NCBI RefSeq assembly: GCF_959020145.1
Contig: NZ_CAUEQY010000002.1
Coordinates: forward strand, 114,664 to 178,663
DNA length: 64,000 nt
Reading direction: 5' to 3'
Source of the DNA: an uncultured Bifidobacterium sp.
GTDB taxonomy: Bacteria > Actinomycetota > Actinomycetes > Actinomycetales > Bifidobacteriaceae
In this document: piece after piece, positions 8,841 through 17,822 of the stretch
Layout: every line of letters begins with the position of its first letter
How positions within the stretch are numbered: the stretch's first letter is position 1
The notes under the pieces: model-generated
What the model was told of the DNA's origin: nothing
What the model saw: the letters and a program-made list of their open reading frames with translations, nothing else
The model's database searches: none
Program-made: the position numbers and the translations under genes

Positions 8841-10670
8841 ATGATCAAGGAATACACGCGCCCTTTGGAACAGGGAATTGACTCGGACAAAAACATCTTC
8901 TCAGTACTTGAGGAGCGTGTGGAACGCACTCCTGACGACAATCTTGTCGAATACAAGAACGCTCAGGGCGAATGGGCGGCGTTCACCGCTGCGGAGTTCA
9001 AAAACAAGGTCGTCGCCCTCGCCAAAGGACTTATCGCTCGTGGCGTAATGCCTGGAGATTCGGTATCCATTATCGCGCATACCTGCTGGCAGTGGACCGC
9101 GCTTGATGTGGCCATCATGTCCATCGGCGCCCTTACCGTTCCGGTCTATGAAACGAATTCGCCGGCGCAGGTGAAGATGATTTTCAATGATGCCAATGTC
9201 AAGATGGCGTTCGCTGAGGATGATTTCCAGCGCGACAAAATCGAATCCGTCCGTGATCAGTGCCCGGATCTTGGCGACGTGTACGTCATCGGACTTGGTG
9301 CAATTGACACGATCATCGAATACGGCCGCGCGGTCTCCGACGCCGAATTCCTTGAACGTGAACAAACGGTCAAAGGCTCCGATCTAGCCACCATCGTATA
9401 TACGTCGGGATCCACTGGCACCCCGAAGGGCGTTGAACTGACGCATGCCAATTTCGTGTTCATCACCTATTCCGGCGTCAACTCCATGCCGGACATCGCC
9501 ATGAAACCGAATCGTCGACTGCTGCTGTTCCTGCCGCTCGCCCATGTATTCGCCCGATACATGCAGTTCTTCTGCTTTGCCGGAAACGTTTCACTCGGTC
9601 TGTCCAGCAATCTGAAGACCATTCTCGCCGATTTCAAGGCGTTCAAACCGACGTTCATCCTCGCCGTGCCGCGGATTTTCGAAAAGATCTACAATGCGGC
9701 CTCGCAGAAGGCCGGAGCCGGTTTCAAGGGACGTGTTTTCGCTGACGCCACCCAGACGGCATGCGATTGGTCGCATGCTCAGCAGTCCGGTGGGAGCATT
9801 CCACTCGCGCTGAACGCAAAACATGCCCTGTACAACAAGCTGGTGTATTCGTCAATCATGGAAGTGTTCGGCGGCCACGTCGAGTATGCGGTCTCCGGCG
9901 GAGCGCCGCTTGATTCCTCTATCGCGCATTTCTTCAACGGTGTCGGTCTGCCGCTATTGGAAGGCTACGGCATGACCGAAACGTGCGCCCCCTCGAGCGT
10001 CAATCCGACCGAAGGCTACAAGATCGGCACCATCGGCTTGCCTCTGCAAGGCGTGACCATGGGGGTCGACGAAGAAGGGGAGCTGTGCATAAAGAGCCCT
10101 GCCGTATGCGCCGGATACCACAACAATCCTGACGTTACCAAGCAGCAAATTGTCGATGGATGGCTGCATACCGGTGATCTCGGCTCCATTGATGATGACG
10201 GCTTCGTTTCCATCGTCGGGCGTAAGAAGGATCTCATCATCACCGCAGGCGGCAAGAACGTCTCCCCATGCGAGATGGAAGCATCCATCATGACTTCGCC
10301 GGTGGTGAGCCAATGCGTCATGATCGGCGATCGCAAGCCATTCATCGCCGCAATCATCTCCCTTGATTTGGCGGAGACGAACCTATGGCTGGAATCCAAG
10401 GGAGCGGAACAGGTCGCTGATTTGGATGAAGCCTCGAAGAATCTCATTGTGCGTGCGGAAGTGGAGCGTGCCGTCAACAAAGCCAATGAGCTCGCCTCAC
10501 GTGCCGAATCAATCCGCAAGTTCGAAATCGTTCCCGACGAGTTCACTGAGGAGAACGGTTTGGTCACGCCGAGCATGAAGGCCCGCAGGCAGGCAGTGGT
10601 TGAACATTACCGGACGTTGATCGACAAGGTCATCTACGTGCCGAGGAAGCCGGCGGCTCACGCCGAATGA
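8841..10670 (+). CDS. fadD: Long-chain fatty-acid-CoA ligase (AMP-forming)
   Basis: This 609-residue acyl-activating enzyme makes acyl-CoA from fatty acid, ATP and CoA. The AMP-binding P-loop TSGSTGTPKG lies near residue 190, the adenine motif GYGMTE near 375, and the hinge-lysine region VGRKKDLIITAGGKNV near 465. The GAGGAG Shine-Dalgarno lies 13 bases from the ATG. A paralog (15781) is closely similar across VPRIFEKIYNAASQKAGAG. As far as I know bifidobacteria lack beta-oxidation, so recycling or activating exogenous fatty acids for lipid synthesis is the more likely role (inference). A long inverted repeat follows the stop. Confidence 0.93.
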   Translation: MIKEYTRPLEQGIDSDKNIFSVLEERVERTPDDNLVEYKNAQGEWAAFTAAEFKNKVVALAKGLIARGVMPGDSVSIIAHTCWQWTALDVAIMSIGALTVPVYETNSPAQVKMIFNDANVKMAFAEDDFQRDKIESVRDQCPDLGDVYVIGLGAIDTIIEYGRAVSDAEFLEREQTVKGSDLATIVYTSGSTGTPKGVELTHANFVFITYSGVNSMPDIAMKPNRRLLLFLPLAHVFARYMQFFCFAGNVSLGLSSNLKTILADFKAFKPTFILAVPRIFEKIYNAASQKAGAGFKGRVFADATQTACDWSHAQQSGGSIPLALNAKHALYNKLVYSSIMEVFGGHVEYAVSGGAPLDSSIAHFFNGVGLPLLEGYGMTETCAPSSVNPTEGYKIGTIGLPLQGVTMGVDEEGELCIKSPAVCAGYHNNPDVTKQQIVDGWLHTGDLGSIDDDGFVSIVGRKKDLIITAGGKNVSPCEMEASIMTSPVVSQCVMIGDRKPFIAAIISLDLAETNLWLESKGAEQVADLDEASKNLIVRAEVERAVNKANELASRAESIRKFEIVPDEFTEENGLVTPSMKARRQAVVEHYRTLIDKVIYVPRKPAAHAE

Positions 10671-10678
10671 TGTTCGAA

Positions 10679-10729
10679 ATATGGTGGGGGCCGGTGACAT
10701 CCGAGTGATGCCATCGGCCCCCACCATAT
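10679..10729. terminator. Long stem-loop between convergent genes
   Basis: ATATGGTGGGGGCCG (10679-10693) and its exact reverse complement (10715-10729) form a 15-bp stem, with a small internal ACATC/GATG pairing. It lies 9 bases after the ligase stop and before the convergent lipoprotein gene. There is no T-run, so it may act as a bidirectional or Rho-assisted terminator. Confidence 0.6.
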
Positions 10730-10762
10730 CCGGAAGAATCCCGGAAGAATCCCGGAAGAATC
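10730..10762. repeat. Three perfect tandem copies of an 11-bp unit
   Basis: CCGGAAGAATC occurs three times without interruption (10730-10740, 10741-10751, 10752-10762), immediately after the long stem-loop. The last two bases overlap the stop codon of the lipoprotein gene. Confidence 0.95.
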
Positions 10763-12269
10763 ATAGGCCCGCATCCGCCAGCGAAATGTAGCCGGGTTCA
10801 ATCAGCGTTTTCTTGAGATTGTCGGCGCTGATCGCCAATGTCTCCTCATGGATGGTCGTAATTTTCTTCCCCTCGACCGTTGCGGAACGGATGAAACCGA
10901 GTTTGGAAAGTTTGCCCGAAGTGTTCAGTCGCACGCATGTCTGCGCGATGTCATCGGCCAACGCCTTGCGGTTCTCCATGGCGGTCATCCATTGCTTGCC
11001 GTTGACGATGTTCGGCATGGAACTGATATAGGCCCCATAGCCGGTGATGATCGGCCATTTTGCGTTTTCCTTGTTATCGGAATCGCTGTCGTCATCCGAT
11101 GACGACGTCTTCGCAGGGTCAGGCACTGCCTGCCGTTTCAGGTCTTTTTTGCCCGTGATGCTGTCCACGATGCCGGAGATTGAGATGGAAGGGTTGATAT
11201 CGGCTGAGGAACCTGTGTAGCCGAGTTTGTCCAACTCGTCGGCGATGTTCTTCGCCACATAGTCGTTGCAGGAGATGACGCCATCAAGGTGGACAGGGTG
11301 CGAATCGTCCTTGTCCGCGTCGAGACGTTCGGCAAGCACCGATTTGATTTGTTCGGCTTTTGACGAATCGAATGCCACGGACCGCCAGTCATCCTTGGTG
11401 GTCGAAGCGGTGAGCGTCTCGGAAGGAGATGCCGCTTTGCCGTCCTTGAAATACGGTTCGAGCACTTTCCAGATGCCTTTGAACATGTTCTGGGCGAAGG
11501 ACGTGTCCGTTTTGGCATCATGTCCGTCGGCCGCGTCGTAGGGGAGTAGTACCTCGATTTGCTTGGGGGCATCGGACGATGCCTTGTCGAGCTCGAGCTT
11601 GTTGACGAGCTCTTTGGCTTGCAGTTCTCCAATCTGCTCGGCCGTGGTCATCGGCACGTACACGTCCGGCGCATACCCTTGAAGCGTATTGGAGATCAGA
11701 ACGACCTTCATTCCTTCATTCTGCGCAAGCTGCAACGCCGAAACCAGCCGTTGCGCTGATTGCGCATAATCCTGTTCGTCCTCATCCGACGCGTCGGAGT
11801 TCCACGTGATATCATGCCGTGCATAGTCGCCGTATTGCCTGTCGGATTCCGGCATCTCGGCGACAGGCGCCACCACCAAGGTGGTTTTGGCTTTCGTGGA
11901 CGAATGCTCGGTCCCGTTGATGTGATTCACCACATAGTCTTGGACGCTTTGACTTTGTTTGTCGAGGTTCGAAGCGGTTTTCACGGTGATGTCGCCGCTT
12001 TTGACACCGGTCCGTTTCAACGAGGACACGATTTCGGGAACGAGTTTTTCCCATTTGCTCAATGGCGTCTGTTGAGAGATGGTGATGCTGTCTGTCGGAG
12101 CGAAAATCGCCACATTGCCGGCATCGGCTGTTGCGCTGGATTGTGATGACGGCTGTTGCTGCGATTGCGAATCACCGTTGGGCGAGCAGGCCCCCATGGC
12201 TGTTGCCATGCAGACCGATGCCAGCAGAGCGAGCAGACGTTTCGCCGGGATTGTGCGATGCAGAATCAT
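10761..12269 (-). CDS. Putative lipoprotein with sugar-binding-protein-like fold
   Basis: This 502-residue protein has a lipoprotein signal: basic start, hydrophobic core LLALLASV, and a lipobox ending Met-Gly-Ala-Cys with Cys28 as the lipidation site. A Ser/Gln-rich linker follows. The rest resembles periplasmic sugar-binding proteins (Peripla_BP_4-like): two alternating alpha/beta lobes, with segments such as EQIGELQAKELVNKL and DGVISCNDYVAKNIADEL. It would be anchored on the outer face of the membrane. No transporter genes adjoin it, so it could be an orphan sensor or binding protein. An acidic Ser/Asp insertion is present near residue 390. Confidence 0.75.
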   Translation of the reverse strand: MILHRTIPAKRLLALLASVCMATAMGACSPNGDSQSQQQPSSQSSATADAGNVAIFAPTDSITISQQTPLSKWEKLVPEIVSSLKRTGVKSGDITVKTASNLDKQSQSVQDYVVNHINGTEHSSTKAKTTLVVAPVAEMPESDRQYGDYARHDITWNSDASDEDEQDYAQSAQRLVSALQLAQNEGMKVVLISNTLQGYAPDVYVPMTTAEQIGELQAKELVNKLELDKASSDAPKQIEVLLPYDAADGHDAKTDTSFAQNMFKGIWKVLEPYFKDGKAASPSETLTASTTKDDWRSVAFDSSKAEQIKSVLAERLDADKDDSHPVHLDGVISCNDYVAKNIADELDKLGYTGSSADINPSISISGIVDSITGKKDLKRQAVPDPAKTSSSDDDSDSDNKENAKWPIITGYGAYISSMPNIVNGKQWMTAMENRKALADDIAQTCVRLNTSGKLSKLGFIRSATVEGKKITTIHEETLAISADNLKKTLIEPGYISLADAGL

Positions 12270-12334
12270 GCCATGTCCTTTGCGGAAGAATAGACGTTCC
12301 TTATACTGACCATCGATTGTAATATCCGGACGTC

Positions 12335-12374
12335 AAAAAGCCCGTACGCGTGTGTGATTGCGCATACGGGCTTT
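12335..12374 (-). terminator. Rho-independent terminator of icd
   Basis: AAAGCCCGTACGCG pairs with CGCATACGGGCTTT around a ~10-base loop. On the minus strand the stem is followed by a T-run (A residues at 12335-12339). It lies directly after the icd stop. Confidence 0.85.
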
Positions 12375-12390
12375 CGACAGCTCAGATAGA

Positions 12391-13611
12391 TTACTCTGCC
12401 AGAGACTTTGCCAGATTCTCGTCGAGGGCGTTCATGAAACCCTCGGTATCGAGCCAAGGCTGGTCCGGTCCGATGAGCATGGCCAGATCCTTGGTCATCT
12501 GTCCGCCTTCGACGGTGGAGATGATGACTTTCTCCAAAGTTTCGGCGAAATGCTTGACTTCCGGAGTGTTGTCAAGGTCGGCGCGATGCTTCAGACCGCC
12601 GGTCCATGCGAAGATGGAGGCGATCGGATTGGTCGAGGTCTTTTCACCCTTCTGCCAACGGCGATAATGGCGGGTCACGGTGCCGTGCGCGGCTTCGGCT
12701 TCGACGGTCTGCCCGTCGGGAGTCATCAGCACGGAGGTCATTAGGCCAAGGGAGCCGAATCCCTGTGCGACGGAATCCGACTGCACGTCGCCATCGTAGT
12801 TCTTGCAAGCCCAGATATAGCCGCCATGCCACTTGAGGGAGCTTGCCACCATGTCATCAATGAGTCGGTGCTCGTAGGTCAGGCCAGCCGCCTCGTACTT
12901 GTCCTTGTATTCGTTTTCGAACACCTCGGCGAACGTATCCTTGAACTGGCCGTCGTACGCCTTGAGAATCGTGTTCTTGGTGGACAGGTACACCGGATAG
13001 CCGCGCATCAGACCATAGTTGAAGCAGGCGCGTGCGAAACCTCGGATGGAATCGTTCACGTTGTATTGCACCTGGGCAACTCCGCCGTCAGGGCCATAAT
13101 TGTAAACGACGTGCTCAATCGGCTCGGAGCCGTCTTCCGGAGTGAAGGTTACGGTGAGGGTGCCGGCTCCCGGAACCTTGAAATCAGTGGCTTTGTACTG
13201 GTCTCCGAAGGCGTGACGTGCCACGACGATCGGCTTGGTCCATCCCGGGACCAGGCGAGGCACATTGCTCATGACGATCGGCTCGCGGAAGATGGTGCCG
13301 CCGAGAATGTTGCGGATGGTACCATTGGGGGACTTCCACATCTTCTTGAGGCCGAACTCCTTGACGCGTGCCTCGTCCGGGGTGATGGTGGCGCATTTGA
13401 CGCCGACATGTTCGCGCTGGATGGCCTTCGCCGCGTCGACGGTCACCTGATCGTCGGTGGCGTCGCGGTTTTCGATGCCCAGATCGTAATAATCCAAATC
13501 CACGTCGAGGTACGGCAGGATCAGACGGTTCTTGATGTCTTTCCAGATGACACGGGTCATCTCGTCGCCGTCGAGTTCGACGACTTTGCCTTCGACCTTG
13601 ATTTTGGCCAT
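12391..13611 (-). CDS. icd: NADP-dependent isocitrate dehydrogenase
   Basis: This 406-residue enzyme converts isocitrate to 2-oxoglutarate with NADP reduction in the partial TCA branch that supplies glutamate. It is the eukaryote-like homodimeric type: start KIKVEGKVVELDGDEMTRVIW, substrate residues in the SPNGTIRN segment, and metal-binding Asp residues in the LIDDMVA region. The Shine-Dalgarno GGAGG sits 7 bases from the ATG. The gene is divergent from guaB3 with 135 bases between the starts. Confidence 0.95.
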   Translation of the reverse strand: MAKIKVEGKVVELDGDEMTRVIWKDIKNRLILPYLDVDLDYYDLGIENRDATDDQVTVDAAKAIQREHVGVKCATITPDEARVKEFGLKKMWKSPNGTIRNILGGTIFREPIVMSNVPRLVPGWTKPIVVARHAFGDQYKATDFKVPGAGTLTVTFTPEDGSEPIEHVVYNYGPDGGVAQVQYNVNDSIRGFARACFNYGLMRGYPVYLSTKNTILKAYDGQFKDTFAEVFENEYKDKYEAAGLTYEHRLIDDMVASSLKWHGGYIWACKNYDGDVQSDSVAQGFGSLGLMTSVLMTPDGQTVEAEAAHGTVTRHYRRWQKGEKTSTNPIASIFAWTGGLKHRADLDNTPEVKHFAETLEKVIISTVEGGQMTKDLAMLIGPDQPWLDTEGFMNALDENLAKSLAE

Positions 13612-13733
13612 GGTTTGTCCTCCCTGTCGGAATTGAAGGTGATGGGTTCCGTCTTATTACATGTGTGTTAATTCCGTATGGAAATGTCCAAAACCGTGGG
13701 GACACGCGCGAAGGCACTGTCATAGCTGAGCAT

Positions 13734-13739
13734 TAGCCT
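13734..13739 (+). promoter_or_regulatory. -10-like hexamer giving a leaderless guaB3 mRNA (predicted)
   Basis: TAGCCT (TAnnnT type) ends 7 bases before the guaB3 ATG, and no Shine-Dalgarno is present. Transcription would start at or next to the initiation codon. Confidence 0.45.
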
Positions 13740-13746
13740 TGAAACC

Positions 13747-14865
13747 ATGTCTCAGGAAATTGAAATCGGTTTGGGCAAGAAGGGCCGTCTGGCCTATTCG
13801 CTGGACGATGTCTCCATCGTTCCCTCCCGTCGTACCCGTGATCCTCAGGATGTGTCCACCTCTTGGCAGGTCGACGCCTATGAATTCGACGTGCCGGTCA
13901 TCGGCGCCCCGATGGATTCCGTGACCAGCCCGGCCACGGCCATCGCCATGGGCAAGATGGGCGCGCTTGGCGTGCTTGACCTAGAAGGATTGTGGACCCG
14001 CTATGACGATCCCCAGCCGCTGCTGGACGAAATCGCGCAGCTGCCTGCGGACAAGGCCACCGAACGCATCCAGCAGATTTACGCTGAGCCGATCAAGCCG
14101 GAACTCATCGTCGAACGTCTGCATGAGATTCGTGATGCCGGCGTCACCGTAGCCGGCGCGCTGTCTCCGCAGCGTACGCAGGATTATTATTCCACCGTGC
14201 TTGAGGCCGGTGTCGATCTGTTTGTCATTCGTGGCACCGTGGTGTCGGCGGAGCATGTCTCCAAGGACCATGAGCCCCTGAACCTTAAGAAATTCATCTA
14301 TGACCTAGATGTCCCCGTCATTGTTGGCGGCGCGGCCAACTACACGGCTGCGTTGCATTTGATGCGCACGGGAGCCGCTGGCGTGCTTGTCGGCTTCGGT
14401 GGCGGTGCGGTATCCGCCAACCGCAACACGATTGGAGTGCACGCGCCGATGGCCACAGCCATCGCCGATGTCGCCGAGGCCCGCCGCGATTACATGGACG
14501 AATCGGGCGGACGCTATGTGCAGGTGATTGCCGACGGCGGTATGGGTGATTCCGGCAGCTTCGTCAAGGCATTCGCGCTGGGCGCCGATGCGGTGATGCT
14601 GGGCTCGCCTCTGGCACGCGCCTCCGAGGCTCCTGGCAAAGGCATGCATTGGGGCGCCGAGGCCCGCCACCAGACGTTGCCGCGCGGATTCCGCACTAAC
14701 GTGGGCACCGTAGGTTCCTTGCAGGAGGTCATGTTCGGCCCGAGCCATAACGCCGACGGAACCACCAATTTTGTTGGGGCGCTTCGCAGAGCCATGGCCA
14801 CGACCGGTTATGTCGATTTGAAGAGCTTCCAACGTTGTCCGGTTACGGTCGCTTCGAGCCACTGA
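13747..14865 (+). CDS. guaB3: GuaB3-family IMP dehydrogenase-related protein
   Basis: This 372-residue (beta/alpha)8-barrel protein belongs to the GuaB3 branch of the IMP/GMP reductoisomerase family. It starts EIEIGLGKKGRLAYSLDDV, has GAPMDSVTSP near the N-terminus, and lacks the CBS pair of true IMP dehydrogenase. The late glycine-rich segments GGMGDSGS and MLGSPLA form the phosphate site. A role in purine nucleotide balance is expected, but the exact reaction is not settled by sequence. There is no Shine-Dalgarno. A -10-like TAGCCT ends 7 bases before the ATG, so a leaderless transcript is likely. Confidence 0.9.
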   Translation: MSQEIEIGLGKKGRLAYSLDDVSIVPSRRTRDPQDVSTSWQVDAYEFDVPVIGAPMDSVTSPATAIAMGKMGALGVLDLEGLWTRYDDPQPLLDEIAQLPADKATERIQQIYAEPIKPELIVERLHEIRDAGVTVAGALSPQRTQDYYSTVLEAGVDLFVIRGTVVSAEHVSKDHEPLNLKKFIYDLDVPVIVGGAANYTAALHLMRTGAAGVLVGFGGGAVSANRNTIGVHAPMATAIADVAEARRDYMDESGGRYVQVIADGGMGDSGSFVKAFALGADAVMLGSPLARASEAPGKGMHWGAEARHQTLPRGFRTNVGTVGSLQEVMFGPSHNADGTTNFVGALRRAMATTGYVDLKSFQRCPVTVASSH

Positions 14866-14881
14866 TCAGATAGCTTCGTCC

Positions 14882-14905
14882 TGTGGATAAAAAAAGTTAT
14901 CCACA
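14882..14905. promoter_or_regulatory. Pair of perfect inverted DnaA boxes
   Basis: TGTGGATAA (14882-14890) and TTATCCACA (14897-14905) are both exact consensus DnaA boxes in opposite orientation, separated by AAAAAG. They lie 17 bases after the guaB3 stop. No origin genes (dnaA, dnaN) are in the window. Confidence 0.7.
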
Positions 14906-14938
14906 ATCCCTCCGTCGACTTGACGGGGGGATTGTCTT
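14904..14938 (+). terminator. Terminator after guaB3
   Basis: CAATCCCTCCGTC pairs with GACGGGGGGATTG (one T-G pair) around GACTT and is followed by TCTTT. It overlaps the last two bases of the second DnaA box. Confidence 0.75.
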
Positions 14939-15013
14939 TATGTATTAATGTTTTTGGTCCTTCTCAGTGAAGAGAGTTGGATGACATTAAACAGGTAAAG
15001 AAATGAGGGATCC

Positions 15014-15664
15014 ATGGCAATGGACGACTTATCCGACGATGGCGTTTCACCTCCGGAATGGCAGTCCGGCTCTGAGCGGGAGCCGGAAGACGACAAGGAG
15101 ATAGAAGGCAATGAGCCTGACGAAATCCCACCGTCAGACCCTGATTCGTATGTCGGTCTTAAAGAAGCGGAAAACAATGGCCAATGGCTGCAGTGCATAG
15201 GAAAATCCGTCGAGAAGCTTCCTTCATATGATGGGTTTTTGGAAACACAATTATCCGGCATGCGGGTGCCCTTCCATGTTATCCGGTCCGATTCCACACC
15301 GTGGGACGCGAAGCAAGCCTATTCCTTGGCGTTATTGGGCGCGCGCATGTCGTGCGATGCCATCGACATCTTCCGTGGTCGGCAAAAGCCGGCGCATGTA
15401 GAGCGTATTCTAACGGAGGACTGTATGCGTAGGCTTAAAATCGCAGCTTCCATAATAGGCCATTATATGAAGGAAGACGCAAATCTATATGCCAAGATTG
15501 GTCTGCTTCCCATCAACGTGTCCGCCATTAATGGCTGGTTGACTTCGACCACGAAATTCGAATGTGCGGCTTTGCTCAACATCGGCGAAACGCGGTTGAG
15601 ATGCAACACCGCATTCAGGCTCAAAGGCTCCACGTGGAAGTGCGTCTTGGCTGATTTCGGGTGA
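15014..15664 (+). CDS. Hypothetical protein, Rv3235-like C-terminal domain
   Basis: This 216-residue protein has two parts. The first ~55 residues are highly acidic (Glu/Asp/Pro/Ser) and probably disordered. The C-terminal ~115 residues resemble the actinobacterial Rv3235/DUF6459 family: a helix ending FRGRQKPAHVERILTEDCMRRL, then beta strands ending FRLKGSTWKCVLADFG. In mycobacteria that family is encoded near secA, but here the gene stands alone between two terminators. Function is unknown. The ATG at 15014 follows a weak GAGGGA; a second in-frame ATG lies two codons later. Confidence 0.65.
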   Translation: MAMDDLSDDGVSPPEWQSGSEREPEDDKEIEGNEPDEIPPSDPDSYVGLKEAENNGQWLQCIGKSVEKLPSYDGFLETQLSGMRVPFHVIRSDSTPWDAKQAYSLALLGARMSCDAIDIFRGRQKPAHVERILTEDCMRRLKIAASIIGHYMKEDANLYAKIGLLPINVSAINGWLTSTTKFECAALLNIGETRLRCNTAFRLKGSTWKCVLADFG

Positions 15665-15698
15665 TCGCATTGATGCGATGATACGGTAGGAATCTGCA

Positions 15699-15741
15699 AA
15701 AGCCCTTGGCGTCGATGTTCGCAGTCGATGCCAAGGGTTTT
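15699..15741 (+). terminator. Rho-independent terminator
   Basis: AAGCCCTTGGC..CGA pairs with TCG..GCCAAGGGTTTT around a ~10-base loop, ending the hypothetical gene upstream. Confidence 0.8.
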
Positions 15742-15766
15742 CAGCGTGCCTTAAGCATACGGGAAC

Positions 15767-15772
15767 TACTAT
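15767..15772 (+). promoter_or_regulatory. -10-like hexamer adjacent to second acyl-CoA ligase start (predicted leaderless)
   Basis: TACTAT lies 8 bases before ATG 15781 (TATAGA also fits, 3 bases later). No Shine-Dalgarno precedes the start. Confidence 0.4.
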
Positions 15773-15780
15773 AGAGAACC

Positions 15781-17820
15781 ATGTTGAGAGAATTTGTACC
15801 AGAGCCGGCCTACAGCACCACGGATGATGACACGGTATATGCGTTGCTGTCGCGTCGTGCGCAGAAGAATCCGGATGATCTTATCGCACAATGGCAGGAT
15901 GATGAGACTCGGCAATGGCATGATGTGACGGCAGGCCAGATGCTCGCTCGTGTGCGCGCCGTGGCGAAGGGCCTTATCGGTCTTGGAGTCAAGGCCGGAA
16001 GCATGGTGGTCATTTACTCTCCCACCTGTTACGAGTGGGGTGTGGTCGATTTCGCATGCGCGGCCATCGGCGCGGTAAGCGTTCCGATTTATGAAACCGA
16101 TTCGGCCAAGCAGGCCGCTTCCATCGTGGAAGAGGTGGAGCCGGTTATTGCCTTCGCTGGAGATTCCGTCCACACGCAGACGCTCGAACAGATTCGTGAC
16201 ATGCATGAAGGGCTGCGTTACGTGTTCAATTTCAAAGCGGACGGTCTTGACGCAGTCGCCGATTTCGGAGAGGGCGTCGATGACGATACCCTTGATCAGG
16301 TCATTGCCCGGATCAAGGCGGACGACATGCTCACCATCGTTTACACATCGGGCTCCACGGGACGTCCGAAGGGTGCGATGCTGTCCCATCGCAACTTCAC
16401 GCATATCGTGCTCAATGGCTACATCATTCTTGACGAGATGCTGTACCAGCCCAACAGGTTGATGCTGTTCCTGCCGTTGGCGCACTGCTTCGCCCGCTAT
16501 ATCCAATACGTGGCGATTGGCGGACAAGGCGTGGTCGGCTATCTGCCTGGAGCCAAGCATCTGCTCGCCGATCTGCGCAGTTTCAAACCGACGTATTTGC
16601 TTGGCGTGCCACGTGTGTTCGAAAAAGTGTACAACGCTGCCTCGCAGAAGGCCGGTGCGGGTATTCGCGGCAGGGTCTTCGCCAAGGCGTTCGATCATTT
16701 CGTGCAATGGTCCAAGGACGAGCAGGACGGGGGACATCATTCGATGGTGGCCCGAGCCGAGCATTCCTTCTTCATGTCCGTCGTCGGCAAGTCCATTCGT
16801 TCCGCGCTTGGTCCGAACCTGAAATATCTGGCATGCGGCGGCGCCCCGCTGAACGTCGACCTTGCCCACTTCTTCAATGGCATGGATGGCATCACGTTCA
16901 TTCAGGGGTACGGTATGACGGAAACCGCGGCTCCGATGATCGTCAACTGGCAAAATGCGAATCGCGTCGGTTCCGTTGGTAAGCCCGGGCCGGGTATGGG
17001 TGTGCGCACCGATGATGATGGCGAGCTGCAGGTCATGGGCCCCAATGTTTTTCTTGGCTACTACAAGAATCCTGAGAAGACCGCTGAAGTCAAAATGCCT
17101 GATGGTTGGCTGAGGACCGGCGATCTGGGGGCCATCGACGATGATGGATTCGTGTATATCACCGGCCGCAAGAAGGACATCATCATCACAGCCGGAGGCA
17201 AGAACGTCAGCCCCGCCCCGATGGAGGACATCATCGACACCTGTCCTATCGTGTCCCATGCTGTGGTCATTGGCGATGGCAAGCCGTTCATCAGCGCTTT
17301 GATTGAACTGGATTCTGATATGACTCGTTCTTGGCTTTCCCAGCAGGGTCTTGATGCCGATATGTCCATGAAGCAGGTAGCGGAAAACGATGCCGTGCGC
17401 GCTTTCGTGCAGCAGTATGTCGAAAAGGCCAACGCGAACGTTTCCCGTGCGGAATCCGTACGAAAATTCGAGATTCTCGATGAGGAATTCAACCAACAGG
17501 ACGGCACCTTGACGGCAAGCCTGAAAGTTGTTCGTCCCAAGGTGCTGCAGCGCTACGCAGACGTCATCGAAAACGTGATTTACGCGCCAAAACCCTCCAA
17601 CAGGCCGTTGCCGAAGACCGTCCAGATTCTCGACCGCACCACCGAAACCGTCAAGCAGGCGTCGGAAAGCATGCGGCAGGCTTCTGAATCCGTCAGCCCG
17701 AAGGTTCGGCAGGCATTTGATACCATGCAGGAGAGAATCAAGAAGCAGTCCGATGAACCGGATGACGAGACGGCACCGTCCGTCGAGCCTTCCGCAACCA
17801 AGAACAACGAGGAGCGTTAA
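15781..17820 (+). CDS. fadD: Long-chain fatty-acid-CoA ligase (second copy)
   Basis: This 679-residue AMP-forming acyl-CoA ligase is a paralog of the 8841 gene. Its motifs are TSGSTGRPKG near residue 190, GYGMTE near 378 and TGRKKDIIITAGGKNV near 460. It differs in a ~70-residue C-terminal tail rich in Ser, Glu and Lys, with amphipathic repeats (EASESMRQASESV) that may bind membrane or form a coiled coil. There is no ribosome-binding site, and a -10-like element abuts the ATG. The def gene starts 3 bases after the stop, with its Shine-Dalgarno inside this gene, so the two are co-transcribed. Confidence 0.92.
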   Translation: MLREFVPEPAYSTTDDDTVYALLSRRAQKNPDDLIAQWQDDETRQWHDVTAGQMLARVRAVAKGLIGLGVKAGSMVVIYSPTCYEWGVVDFACAAIGAVSVPIYETDSAKQAASIVEEVEPVIAFAGDSVHTQTLEQIRDMHEGLRYVFNFKADGLDAVADFGEGVDDDTLDQVIARIKADDMLTIVYTSGSTGRPKGAMLSHRNFTHIVLNGYIILDEMLYQPNRLMLFLPLAHCFARYIQYVAIGGQGVVGYLPGAKHLLADLRSFKPTYLLGVPRVFEKVYNAASQKAGAGIRGRVFAKAFDHFVQWSKDEQDGGHHSMVARAEHSFFMSVVGKSIRSALGPNLKYLACGGAPLNVDLAHFFNGMDGITFIQGYGMTETAAPMIVNWQNANRVGSVGKPGPGMGVRTDDDGELQVMGPNVFLGYYKNPEKTAEVKMPDGWLRTGDLGAIDDDGFVYITGRKKDIIITAGGKNVSPAPMEDIIDTCPIVSHAVVIGDGKPFISALIELDSDMTRSWLSQQGLDADMSMKQVAENDAVRAFVQQYVEKANANVSRAESVRKFEILDEEFNQQDGTLTASLKVVRPKVLQRYADVIENVIYAPKPSNRPLPKTVQILDRTTETVKQASESMRQASESVSPKVRQAFDTMQERIKKQSDEPDDETAPSVEPSATKNNEER

Positions 17821-17822
17821 TT

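Noticed and set aside
14882..14905. The DnaA boxes as a chromosomal origin
   Set aside because: Only two boxes, no AT-rich unwinding region, and no dnaA, dnaN, rpmH or gyrase genes nearby.
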